Below are positions 20,411-29,759 of a DNA stretch of 35,119 bases, piece by piece. The stretch's first letter is position 1. Every line of letters starts with the position of its first letter. Made by a program: the position numbers and the translations under genes. The notes below the pieces were generated by a model, which was given only the letters and a program-made list of their open reading frames with translations, made no database searches and was not told where the DNA came from. Source of the stretch: Chara braunii (lineage: Eukaryota > Streptophyta > Charophyceae > Charales > Characeae); assembly GCA_003427395.1 (NCBI GenBank), contig BFEA01000544.1, positions 486,654 through 521,772 of the forward strand, in the 5' to 3' direction.

Positions 20411-20784
20411 GGCAATCGCTTCCCTTCGGCGCAAGGGGACTGGTAATGGTCGCGGTTCGCCGTACGGACGATGATTGCGAGATTTGCAACGAAAACCTCG
20501 CATGACTCGCAATAGCGCATGACGTCGTCGAGAAGACCGGGCCACCAAAAGTGCTCGCGGAGTTGGCCAATCGTGCGCCTGTCTCTTATACACATCTAGA
20601 TGTGTATAAGAGACAGGGCAATCGCTTCCCTTCGGCGCAAGGGGACTGGTAATGGTCGCGGTTCGCCGTACGGACGATGATTGCGAGATTTGCAACGAAA
20701 ACCTCGCATGACTCGCAATAGCGCATGACGTCGTCGAGAAGACCGGGCCACCAAAAGTGCTCGCGGAGTTGGCCAATCGTGCGC
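20411..20784. other. Exact 168-bp direct duplication around a sequencing linker
   Basis: 20411-20578 and 20617-20784 are identical by eye over 168 bases. They are separated only by the 38-bp palindromic linker. The extra 206 bases are absent from the sister copy (about 26930-27125). This is the pattern of an untrimmed mate-pair read incorporated by the assembler. Confidence 0.93.
20579..20616. other. Nextera mate-pair junction linker (artefact)
   Basis: CTGTCTCTTATACACATCT is followed directly by its reverse complement AGATGTGTATAAGAGACAG. This is the Tn5 mosaic end of Nextera kits in the joined, inverted form left at mate-pair circularisation junctions (established knowledge). It translates to peptides such as YTHLDVYKRQ and MCIRD that contaminate databases. 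It is not biological sequence. Confidence 0.97.
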
Positions 20785-20908
20785 TGGACTCCAAAGTGTC
20801 CGGTGGCGGGGGCGTCGTGGAACTCGCCAAAAAGCCTCGTGCGCAAGTGTGAATTTGGGCCACACAAAGTAGATCCTTCCCGCGCGAGTGAACGAGCAAG
20901 TATCCCTC

Positions 20909-21487
20909 TTAGATCCGATAGTGCGAAGGCACCGGATTGGGAGAGGAACAATTTGCGTACTTGTCATGAAATTCGGGGTCGGCTTGATAGCCGCGGATGA
21001 AACTGTCCCACAAGTCATCCTCTATCTCGAAGGTCGAGTAGACGACGTTGCAGTGATCCGGACGCCGTGAAAGAGCATCCGCAAAACGGTTTGACTTCCC
21101 CGGAATATGATCGGGAAAGAAGTCGAACTGGTCAATGAAAGCCATCCAACGGGTGATCGTGTTGTTGACTGTGTCTTGGGTCTTGTAAAAGACCAACGGA
21201 TTGTTGTCCATTACCCATCAGAATTGGCGTCGACCAAGGGGGAAGTGCCGCCACCGCTCGAGCGTATGGACGAAGGCGAGAAGTTCTTTCTTGCGTGCAT
21301 CATCGATTGAATGCACGACCGACACTTTCTTGCTGAAGTATTCAACCGGGTGCCAGTCCACGCCATCATGTTGTTCCAGAACGGCACCAATGCCATAGTC
21401 GGACGCATCCGTAGTGACCCGCGTTGGCAATAGTGGGCCGTATATTCGCAAGACTTCCACTGATAGCAATGCGGCCTTAAGGGCCAA
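20909..21487 (-). pseudogene. RNase H domain, family-II piece A
   Basis: The first frame (21487-21218) carries the RNase H features TTDASDYGIGAVL, HPVEYFSKK and the DDARKKELLAFV region. A TGA at 21218-21220 follows RRQF. The same frame continues with the FYKTQDTVN and KSNRFADALSRRPD segments to 20909, the usual end of the RNase H region before integrase. The identical stop is present in the sister copy at 26503-26505. Confidence 0.88.
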
Positions 21488-21493
21488 GAATGA

Positions 21494-22297
21494 TTACCGT
21501 GCATCCGTCCCGAAGTCAAATGGCCGGTCCTCCCATTGAAGCTTGGATAAGTGGGCGGCGATCTTCGAGTACCCTTTGATGAAATATTGGTAGTAGCCGG
21601 CAAGGCCAAGGAACGAACGAACATCCGTGACGTTTCGCGGCTCCGACCAATCTTGGATGGCTTGAATATTGTCCGACAACGGACTGACGCCTTGAGGAGT
21701 GACGAAATGGCCCAAGTATTCCAACTCTTGACGTACGAACTCGCACTTGTTGCGGTTGGGTTTGTACTTGGCGCGACGGAGCATCTCCAACGCTCGTCGA
21801 AAATGCTCGAGATATTTCTCCAAGGTCCGGCTATAGACGAGGATGTCGTCCAAGTAGACCAGCACGAACCGGTCTAGCATCGCACGGAACTCGTTGGTCA
21901 TCGCCGCTTGAAAAGTCGTCGGGGCGTTGGTGAGTCCGAAAGGCATGACGACCCACTCGAAGTGCCCGTACCGTGTCTTAAACGTGGTCTTGTAGCGATC
22001 TTGAGGGCGTATCGAAATCTGATGATACCCCGACTTCAAATCCAGTTTGGAAAAAAAAATTGCGCCGCCCAAACGCTTCAGAAGGTCGTCAATACGGGGA
22101 AGAGGTCCCACGTTCTTGACGGTTTGCGCATTGAGCTTGCGGTAATCGATGCATAGGCGAAGATCCTTGTTCTTCTTCCGTACTAAGAGAACCGGCGCAC
22201 CATAGGGTGAGCTACTAGGCTGGATCCAGCCTTTATCCAACAAATCATCGAGCTGCGCGCGGAGTACTGTAAGTTCCTCCTCGTGCGATAGATGCAA
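21494..22297 (-). pseudogene. Reverse transcriptase, family-II piece A
   Basis: A 267-codon open frame contains all RT blocks: [51 protein letters not shown] and an intact YLDD at 21845-21856. The thumb motif VRSFLGLAGYYQYFIKGYSK follows. It is the best-preserved RT of the window. It is shifted against both the protease upstream (near 22290) and RNase H downstream (near 21490). Confidence 0.93.
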
Positions 22298-23022
22298 CCT
22301 TTTGGCGACACGGCACCGGCCTCGAGAATGACCTCGTGGGAGATCGGTCGATCCTGCACTAGGTCGGTAGGTGACTCGAAGATGTCGGCGAATTCGTCAA
22401 GCAACCGTACCACACGGGGGTCGGAAGACAAGTCTGTGGGTTGAGATTCAGCTGCCGCGACGGTGCAAAGAAAACATAGGCCTATCTCGTCGGTCCGCTC
22501 GTAAGCGCAAGTGGCCCGAAAAGATTTAGCTGTTACAACTTGGCACAGGATCGAAGGGTGCGGAAGTGGGATGGTACATGGTACTTCGGCACCAAACGCG
22601 TCGCGGACCGTATGTGTCCGCTGATGGAAGTTGACCGTGTGATCCGCACTTGCAAGCCAAGGCATGCCCAAAATGATGTCGAAGTGCATGTTCAAGACGT
22701 CAAACATCACCGGTTCGCATGCATGAGGTGCGAAATAGACCAGTACGGCCTCGATGTCGCGGTCAAGGAGTTGTTGCATCCTACCGTCCGCCAACTTGAT
22801 CACCGTAGGGTGTGCCTTCCTTCGAACTTGTGGTCCAAGGCCGGCCCTTGGCATAAAGGACTGGCTAATGAAGTTGCGAGTCGCACCACTATCCAGCAAA
22901 GCGTTGCAGGACGCTTGCCCAACTTGGATGCGGACATAAAGGAGCGGTGCATTGTTGTCATCGTACAGATGCGTGCGAAACTCACGGGCCACCTTGCTAA
23001 CGTACGCAAGAATGTCCCCCAC
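22290..23022 (-). pseudogene. Retropepsin-like protease, family-II piece A
   Basis: [13 protein letters not shown] marks the active site (Asp at 22891-22893) and DIILGMPWL the second conserved block about 70 residues on. The C-terminal linker ends PISHEVILEAGAV, then GCIYR, which normally leads into the RT start. There the frame is lost, and RT resumes in another frame. The N-terminal part (GDILAYVSKV, APLLYVRIQVGQ) is the same sequence that is cut by a CA tract in the other two copies. Confidence 0.9.
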
Positions 23023-23976
23023 CTGGACTTCGTCCTCCGTTGGCGAAGTTGGTGGTGCATAGAAGGTTAGGTATGTATGTAGATGAGCGCTAAGAGTTGC
23101 GCATTGCAGCTCCGGTAAGCAGTCGGTGGAAGGGAGAGGGAGCCATGCAAAATCCTAGGGCGTCAATGGGTCCAAGTCCTCTAAGTTGAACGTGCGCGCC
23201 GAATCCCGTGAAGGTCCACTTGAAGACGACTCAATGCTGCTGCTTCCGATCTTGTCCTTAGGCTCGTGAATTCAGCGAAGGTAGGAGTCGTAAGCGCTAA
23301 GAGTTGTGCATTGCAGCTCCGGTAAGCAGTCGGTGGAAGGGAGAGGGAGCCATGCAAAATCCTAGGGCGTCAATGGGTCCAAGTCCTCTATGTTGAACGT
23401 GTGCGCCGAATCCCGTGAAGGTCCACTTGAAGACGACTCAATGTTGCTGCTTCCTATCAGAGAAGAAACCGCACATACATCCTGTCCTTGGGCTCGTGAA
23501 TTCAGCGAAGGTAGGAGTCGGGCAGCATAGTCCTCGAAAGAATGAAGAATGGGAGGACTTATGACTTCCGCATGTGCCCCGAAACCGAGAAAGGTTACCC
23601 GTACGGCAAACGGTTCCGAAAGTGTCGAGAGTGTCGTCGCATCACTCTCGGCGGTGCTCACTTTCCCGACCGACGGGGGCCCTTGGCTTTCGTGGGACAG
23701 TTCACGGTCTCATGGGCCATGCAGTTGCACCACAAACAATAACGGTACTTGCTGCGGACGCGATACCCGCGCTCCGTCAGACCGTATTGTGTCCAAGGTT
23801 CTTGAGGTAGAGCTGCTTGTCCGAGCCCAGAAGAAGTGGTGTTTGTCTTCGTTTTGCCGCATCCTCGTCCTTTGGCGGGGCGGCCACCATTCTGGGCAGC
23901 TGCTAATATGTCTCCCTCGTCAGAAGAGGCAGCCTCGTTTGAAGTTGAAGGGTCGCTTGGCGTTGCCGCTGCGACC
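23023..23976 (-). pseudogene. Gag C-terminus (CCHC) and gag-protease linker, family-II piece A
   Basis: The minus strand from 23976 encodes the Gag tail. Its knuckle is CLWCNCMAHETVNC (C-x2-C-x4-H-x4-C) at 23697-23738. Downstream the frame shifts into a linker (FEDYAARLLPSLNS, FNIEDLDPL). A tandem duplication of about 207 bp (copies starting 23087 and 23294) lengthens the linker. In the first copy about 26 bases are replaced by GATCT. The 5' part of this gag is absent, because sequence at 23977 switches to a TIR. Confidence 0.82.
23087..23520. repeat. Local tandem duplication inside piece A
   Basis: GCGCTAAGAGTTG at 23087 recurs at 23294, and the text then matches to GGTAGGAGTCG. Copy 2 holds TATCAGAGAAGAAACC followed by GCACATACATCC. 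Copy 1 lacks this and has GATCT instead. The same region in the piece at 32340-32580 is single-copy. Confidence 0.88.
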
Positions 23977-24354
23977 TATGTATCCTTGGCGGCCGCGGGC
24001 ATGACCGCGGCCCATGCGGTCGACCGCGGGCCCGGGTCATGACCGCGGCTGCCGCGGTTGAAAAACGTGCGCCGCGGGCAGGGGAGGGGGGCTACCCAAG
24101 GTCGGGGTCGGGATTCCGGGGGCGCACCCCAGGCCCCACTCCCCTACATTGAAAAAAAAGAAAAAGAGTTAAGAATGGGGGGTCCATTTTAGGGGGGGGG
24201 AAGAAAAATAATGGACCCCATTTCATTGTTTTTTTTTTTACTTTTTTTTTTCCCGTTGTATTGAACCATTGCGAAGCTTTTTATTGTTTTCTTTTTTTTT
24301 GGGGGGGGGGATTGATTGATTGATTAATTGGTGGATTGATTGATTGATTGATTG
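23977..24354 (-). mobile_element. One end of a TIR insertion interrupting gag (right half)
   Basis: Next to gag, the plus strand begins CCTATGTATCC (23975-23985). The same 11 bases begin the foreign sequence in the other gag break at 31676, so together they form terminal inverted repeats. Behind both lie GC-rich palindromes containing GGTCATGACCGCGG or GGGCATGACCGCGG. Gag bases GGTCGCAG (minus strand, 23976-23969) here and GGTCACAG at 31668-31675 look like a 6-8-bp target duplication. No transposase was seen. The piece ends in GATT repeats at the N gap. Confidence 0.55.
24311..24354. repeat. (GATT)n tract at the gap edge
   Basis: GATTGATT repeats with one GGTGGATT interruption run directly into the Ns. 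The tract is inverted relative to the AATC tract at 32013-32060. Confidence 0.9.
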
Positions 24355-24659
24355 NNNNNNNNNNNNNNNNNNNNNNNNNNNNNNNNNNNNNNNNNNNNNN
24401 NNNNNNNNNNNNNNNNNNNNNNNNNNNNNNNNNNNNNNNNNNNNNNNNNNNNNNNNNNNNNNNNNNNNNNNNNNNNNNNNNNNNNNNNNNNNNNNNNNNN
24501 NNNNNNNNNNNNNNNNNNNNNNNNNNNNNNNNNNNNNNNNNNNNNNNNNNNNNNNNNNNNNNNNNNNNNNNNNNNNNNNNNNNNNNNNNNNNNNNNNNNN
24601 NNNNNNNNNNNNNNNNNNNNNNNNNNNNNNNNNNNNNNNNNNNNNNNNNNNNNNNNNNN
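24355..24659. other. Assembly gap (305 N)
   Basis: Unknown sequence. It separates the GATT tract from the CA tract. Any apparent open frame across it is meaningless. Confidence 1.
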
Positions 24660-24751
<92 letters not shown>

Positions 24752-24833
24752 AACGCGCACACACACACACACACACAAACGCGCGTGCACACACACACAC
24801 ACACACACACACAAACGCGCACACACACACACC
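24660..24833. repeat. (CA)n tract joined to protease sequence
   Basis: About 170 bases of CA repeats with ACAAACGCGC interruptions abut the protease coding text at 24834. A GT tract with the same interruptions (GCGCGTTTGTGT) abuts the complementary protease break at 32182. Confidence 0.95.
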
Positions 24834-26073
24834 TGGAGCGCTTTGCTGGATAGTGGCGCAACTCACAACTTCATTAGCCAGTCCTTTATGCAAAGGGCCG
24901 GCCTTGGACCACAAGTTCGAAGGAAGGCACACCCTACGATGATCAAGTTGGCGGACGGTAGGACGCAACAACTCCTTGACCGCTACATCGAGGCCGTACC
25001 GGTCTATTTCACACCTCATGCATGCGAACCGGTAACGTTTGACGTCTTGGACACGGACTTCGACATCATTTTGGGCATGCCTTGGCTTGCAAGTGCGGAT
25101 CACACGGTCAACTTCCATCAGCGGACACTTACGGTCCGCGACGCGTTTGGCGCCGAAGTACCATGTACCATCCCTCTTCCGCATCCTTCGATCCAGTGCC
25201 AAGTTGTAACAGCCAAATCTTTTCGGGCCACTTGTACTTACGAGTGGACCGACAAGACAGGCCTATGTTTTCTTCGCACCGTCGCGGCAGCCGAATCTCA
25301 ACCCACAGACTTGTCTTCGGAGCCCCGTGTGGTACGATTGCTTGACGAATTCGCCGACATCTTCGATTCACCTACCAGCGTGGTGCCGGATCGGTCAATC
25401 TCCCACGAAGTCATCCTCGAGGCCGGTGTCGTGCCGCCGAAAGGTTGCATCTATCGCATGAGCGAGGAGGAACTTACAGTACTCCGCTCGCAGCTCAATG
25501 ATTTGTTGGACAAAGGCTGGATCCAGCCTAGTAGCTCATCCTATGGTGCGCCGGTTCTCGTCGTGCGGAAGAAGAACAAGGATCTTCGCCTATGCATCGA
25601 TTACTGCAAGCTCAATGCGCAAACCGTCAAGAACGTGGGACCTCATCCCCGTATTGACGACCTTCTGAAGCGTTTGGGGGGCGCAATATTTTTTTCCAAA
25701 CTGGATTTGAAGTCGGGGTATCATTTGATTTCGATACGCCCGCAAGATCGCTACAAAACTGCATTTAAGACATGGTACGGGCACTTCGAGTGGGTCGTCA
25801 TGCCTTTCGGACTCACCAACGCCCCGGCGACTTTTCAAGCGGCGATGACCAACGAGCTCCGTGCGACGCTAGACCGGTTCATGCTGGTCTACTTGGAGGA
25901 CATCCTTGTCTATAGCCGGACCTTGGAGGAACATCTCGAGCATCTTCGACGAGTGTTGGAGACGCTCCGTCGCGCCAAGTACAAAGCCAACCGCGACGAG
26001 TGCGAGTTCGTACGTCAAGAGTTGGAATACTTGGGCCATTTCGTCACTCCTCAAGGCATCAAGCCATTGAAGA
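24834..26073 (+). pseudogene. Protease and reverse transcriptase, family-II piece D
   Basis: The frame opens at [13 protein letters not shown] (protease active site), lacking the ~40 residues found upstream in the other copies because a CA tract replaces them. It continues through DIILGMPWL into RT without the shift seen in piece A. The RT catalytic motif is YLED (25890-25901) instead of YLDD, a change at an essential Asp. Near 26058 about 22 bases are missing relative to piece A, so the frame is lost at the RT thumb. Confidence 0.92.
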
Positions 26074-26769
26074 TTGGCCGGAGCCCCGAAACGTCACGGA
26101 TGTCTATTCGTTCCTTGGCCTTGTGGCTACTACCAACGTTTCATCAAAGGGTACTCGAAGATCGCGGCCCACTTATCCAAGCTTCAATGCGGAGACCGAC
26201 CATTTGACTTCGGGACGGATGCGCAGGAATCATTCTTGGCCCTTAAGGCCGCATTGCTATCAGTGGAAGTCTTGCGAATATACGACCCACTATTGCCAAC
26301 GCGCGTCACTACTGATGCGTCCGGCTATGGCATTGGTGCCATCCTCGAACAACATGATGGTGTGGACTGGCACCCGGTCGAATACTTCAGCAAGACAGTG
26401 TCGGTCGTGCATTCAATCGATGATGCACGCAAGAAAGAACATCTCGCCTTCGTCCACGCGCTGAAGCGGTGGTGGCACATCCTCCTTGGTCGACGCCAAT
26501 TCTGATGGGTAACAAACAACAATCTGTTGGTGTTTTACAAGACCCAAGACACAGTCAACAACACGATCGCCCATTGGATGGCTTTCATCGACCAGTTTGA
26601 CTTCTTTCCCGATCATATTCCGGGGAAGTCAAACCGTTTTGCGGATGCTCTTTCACGGCGTCCTGATCACTCCACCGCCGTCTACTTGACCTTTGAGATA
26701 GAGGATGACTTGCGGGACAGTTTCATCCGCGGCTATCAAGCCGACCCCGAATTTCATGACAAGTACTCA
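26074..26769 (+). pseudogene. RNase H domain, family-II piece D
   Basis: The frame shows the RT thumb end (YYQRFIKGYSK), TTDASGYGIGAIL, HPVEYFSKT and RRQF. It then has TGA at 26503-26505 and continues in frame (FYKTQDTVN, KSNRFADALSRRPD). The stop is at exactly the same codon as in piece A, in the context TTC-TGA-TGG, where a CGA (Arg) codon is the likely ancestor. Confidence 0.88.
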
Positions 26770-27970
26770 AATTGTTCCTCTCCCAATTGGTGCCTTCACA
26801 CTATCGGATCCAAGAGGGATACTTGCTCGTTCACTCGCTCGGGAAGGATCTACTTTGTGTGCCGCAAGATTCACACTTGTGCACGAGGCTTCTTGGCGAG
26901 TTCCACAACGCCCCCGCCACTGGACACTTTGGAGTCAATCGCACGATTGGCTGACTCCGCGAGCGCTTTTGGTGGCCCGGTCTTCTCGACGATGTCATGC
27001 GCTATTGCGAGTCATGCGAGGTTTGCCGACGTTGCAAATCCCATAATCATCGTCCGTACAGCGAACTGCGACCATTAACGGTCCTCTTGCGCCGAAGGGA
27101 AGCGATTGCCATGGACATTACTGGGCCGTTCCCCAAGCACAAGATGGGTGTGGATGGGATTCTCACGGTGGTCGACCGACTCACCAAGTTTGCCATGTTT
27201 TTGCCTTGCCGCTATCACGCCAAGGCTCCGGAGTTGGCCGACGTTCTCTACGCCGGTTGGATTCGAACCAAGGGTTACCCCAAGGAGATCGTATGCGACC
27301 GCGACACTCGGTTCATGTCCGATTTTTGGTTGGCGCTCATCAAACGATGGGGCGCATCCCTCAAGCCCAGTTCGGCTCGCCACCCCCAAACCGATGGCCA
27401 AACGGAGAGGGCACATCAGACCGCATAGGTCCTTCTTCGCAGTCTCATCCGTCCTGACCAAAAGGATTGGGTCGAGGGGCTGCCGGATATCGAGTTGGCA
27501 TACAACTCGTCCATCCATCCGACTATCGGGATGTCGCCCTTTGAGTTCGAGCATGGCTCGCTGGTCAATTCTCCGTTGGACACAATCATCCCACGGGCGG
27601 CCGAGAGCGTCGACCATCTTCCTTCATTCGTCGGATGCAAGAGCTTCTTGTCAAGGCACTCGACCAGATGTCAAAGACGCAGCAACGCATGCGCCAACAG
27701 GCCAACCACCAGCGTCTTTCTTGTTCGTTCCGCGCCATCGACCTCGTATGGGTTTCCGCTGCGGAATTTAGTCTCGAACAAGATATCTCTCGCAAACTCC
27801 TTCCGAAATGGATGGGGACCTGGTCGATCGTGGCGCACGATGGGGACGTACCCGAAGGACCTTCATTTATCATTCAGGTGCCCGCCCACTTGCCCGTCAA
27901 CCCAGTCTTTCAATGTTCCAAGTTGGCTCTTTACACGCCAACGAAACTTGACGACTTTCCCACGCGATGA
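26770..27970 (+). pseudogene. Integrase, family-II piece D
   Basis: The zinc-binding part near 26880-27030 (HNAPATGHFG, CESCEVC) is split over frames. The catalytic core lies in the frame from 26997: MDITGPF, VCDRDTRF, and HPQTDGQTERAHQ with the third acidic residue intact. An in-frame TAG at 27426-27428 stops it. The C-terminal part (ELAYNSSIHP, RRMQELLV, WVSAAEFSLEQDI, LPKWMGTWSI) runs on with one more shift near 27618 to the TGA at 27968-27970. Confidence 0.88.
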
Positions 27971-28249
27971 TCGCAAGACCCACCCTCGATGGACGATTTC
28001 CAAGAGGTTGGCGACATCATATCTTAGCGACGTTATGGCAACAGGCCGACTGAATTCTTGATCCATTTTGCATATTGCACCCATAGAGCTGACAGATGGT
28101 TGACCCGTGCGGAACTTCAAGCAACAACTCCCGATGTCCTCCCATGCTACGAACGCAAGTTGCAAGGCAAGCCAACATCTTCAGCTCCACGGCGCACCCG
28201 CATCCAAGTTCCACCTTCAGATCGCCAGCTTCGCCCCCGACCGGCTTGA
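27971..28249 (+). pseudogene. C-terminal Pol region with chromo-like motif, piece D
   Basis: In frame beyond the TGA at 27968, the strand encodes DDFQEVGDIIS, a TAG, then RYGNRPTEF, IHFAYCTHRADRW, LTRAELQATTPDVL and a basic tail ending at TGA 28247-28249. This is seven bases before the polypurine tract. The fold is tentatively a divergent chromodomain (strand, spacer, W, acidic helix). The TGA after FPTR is shared with piece A. Confidence 0.55.
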
Positions 28250-28255
28250 CTTCAT

Positions 28256-28268
28256 AAGGAGGGGGGGG
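28256..28268 (+). promoter_or_regulatory. Polypurine tract of family II
   Basis: AAGGAGGGGGGGG lies immediately before the LTR start TGTTGCATGC. It is the standard plus-strand primer site and fixes the LTR boundary. Confidence 0.9.
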
Positions 28269-29588
28269 TGTTGCATGCTGCGCCTAAACACGGGCCCCAT
28301 TTGAGGGGCCCAACGGTTGCTGAGGGGCCCCCAGGCTGTGTACAATACAACACGCGCCCTGGAGGCCCATGGTGGCCCTTCATGCCCTAGGTAGCACACT
28401 AGTTAGATAGGTTTGGTTTACTTACCTTTTTGTATGTGTGTGTTGTCGTACTTTGTCTGTCAGGTGCCATTTCGGACTTGCAGCCCAAAGGCCGGAACTT
28501 GGGACTGGGTACACCGGAGGCAGGCCTGAAACGAGGCTAGGCGCATTTTGGCGCCAAACCAGTAGGTACAGGCCTTGTTTCGGTCCTGCAGGTCCCAAGG
28601 CGACACCTTGGGCTAGGTGCACAGGTACCGGGCCGTTTTTAGGCCAGGCGTATTTCTGTGCCTTGCTACATCAGCAGCGTGATCAGGACGTCCGGTAGGG
28701 ACCCAGACCAGCTGGGCCGTTTTCTGAGGCCAGCATCAGGTAGACCCAACTGGCCCAGCACTACAAATAGTTGGGCAGCGGCTGGGCAAGGGACAGTTCG
28801 AGTAGCTCACTTCTGAAGCGACAGGCTGCCGGTTGAAGCAGTGTTATTTCTGCGCCAAGCTACGGAGTAAGGAGTAGCGGAGTAGGTAGTGGAGGGAGGC
28901 GGAGGCCTTACCTGCAAGCGACGAACTTACCAGGCGCCATAGTTGGGCTCCACGCGGTACCTACACACGGCGAAGACTACAATCAATATGGTGATAGCTA
29001 CCTGCAGGTGAGATAGCAAGGAGGACGTCATCTTATTTTCCTTCTTCCTCCACCATCTCTCTCTCTCCCCCTTCTCCTTCTGCCTTCTCTTTCTTACCTT
29101 CTTCTTCAACTATGAGAGTAAGAGAGGATTTCAGTAGGGAATACAGGCAGAGGTTAGGTTGGGCATGTTGCCCGGGATCTGATTCGACATTCTGAGACAG
29201 GCATTGATTGGACACTCGGCAATGGACTATTTTTGGGACTTCGCTATTGCGATCTTGGTCTACTCCCTCGCCTCCTTCTCCTTCGTCTTGTCCCTTTCCC
29301 CCATCTCTCATCCGTGGTATCACGTGTGTGAACGAGGGACCTTTCTTCTATGTTTTAGGTCCCTCCTCCCCTCTCACATGTGCAATGTATAATGGATGTC
29401 GGGTCAGTCCAGATCAGATCAGATCTTCTTTTTTAAACTTTCCACTGTACCACTTTGTGCCATCTTGTATGTATCGGAATGTACATTGCTTGTTGATGCT
29501 ATGCTGGCCTTGCATTGTCCATTTCAGTCCTTTTCATCACATTGCGGATCCTTGGCTCCCCACGCATTGTCCCATTGGGCATGCGACA
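28269..29588 (+). repeat. Family-II LTR between pieces D and B (1320 bp)
   Basis: TGTTGCATGC...GCATGCGACA ends are an inverted pair with TG...CA termini. It is the reverse complement of 17991-19319 with scattered differences. CTACAAATAG at 28761-28770 is a weak TATA-like candidate. A CT-rich stretch lies at about 29040-29105. It holds no gene. Confidence 0.93.
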
Positions 29589-29591
29589 GTT

Positions 29592-29603
29592 TGGTATCGG
29601 AGC
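29592..29603 (+). promoter_or_regulatory. Primer binding site of family II (tRNA-iMet type)
   Basis: TGGTATCGGAGC lies three bases after the LTR. It carries the same A-to-G change at position 8 as the PBS of the unrelated element I. Confidence 0.88.
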
Positions 29604-29647
29604 CCCACTTATGAATCAGGACAACCTGATCTGACACAAGCGTGGGG
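29603..29647 (+). other. Nested stem-loop just after the family-II PBS
   Basis: CCCCAC (29603-29608) can pair with GTGGGG (29642-29647), enclosing ATCAGG-ACAA-CCTGAT (29615-29630). It lies in the element's RNA leader and could be a packaging or dimerisation signal. That role is inference. Confidence 0.45.
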
Positions 29648-29659
29648 ACAATCGAAGAT

Positions 29660-29660
<1 letters not shown>

Positions 29661-29720
<60 letters not shown>

Positions 29721-29759
29721 AATCATGGATTGATTGGTTGATTGATTGATTGATTGATT
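29661..29759 (+). repeat. (GATT)n microsatellite in the family-II leader
   Basis: About 24 GATT units are interrupted by AATCATGGATTGATTGGTTG. The same tract with the same interruption lies in the inverted leader at 35037-35119, so it is part of the element. Confidence 0.95.

Larger units (their letters stand above)
19658..20960 (-). pseudogene. Integrase, family-II piece A, with adapter insertion and deletion
   Basis: Zinc-binding sequence (HDAPATGHFG, FWWPG, YCESC) lies at about 20710-20830. The catalytic core has IDIIGPF (first Asp) and VCDRETRF (second Asp). After HPETDGQT the text jumps to DWVERLPDIELAYNS. About 20 residues are missing, including the TERAHQ segment that holds the catalytic Glu in the sister copy. 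The domain is also interrupted at 20579-20616 by sequencing-linker DNA with a 168-bp duplication. A separate shift follows CESCEV. Confidence 0.88.
17991..23976 (-). mobile_element. Family-II Ty3/gypsy element, piece A: gag end, pol, 3' LTR
   Basis: Minus-strand order is zinc knuckle, linker, protease, RT, RNase H, integrase, a C-terminal domain, polypurine tract and LTR. The order and motifs define Ty3/gypsy. It starts abruptly in gag at 23976, where a TIR-bearing insertion begins. It is an inverted, diverged copy of 24834-29588. It carries stops, frameshifts, a deletion in integrase and an artefactual adapter insertion. Confidence 0.9.

Noticed and set aside
24348-26207. A 619-codon plus-strand frame spanning the N gap, CA tract and pol
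   Set aside because: The N-terminal part is Ns and His-Thr repeats from (CA)n. Only the protease/RT portion from 24834 is meaningful.
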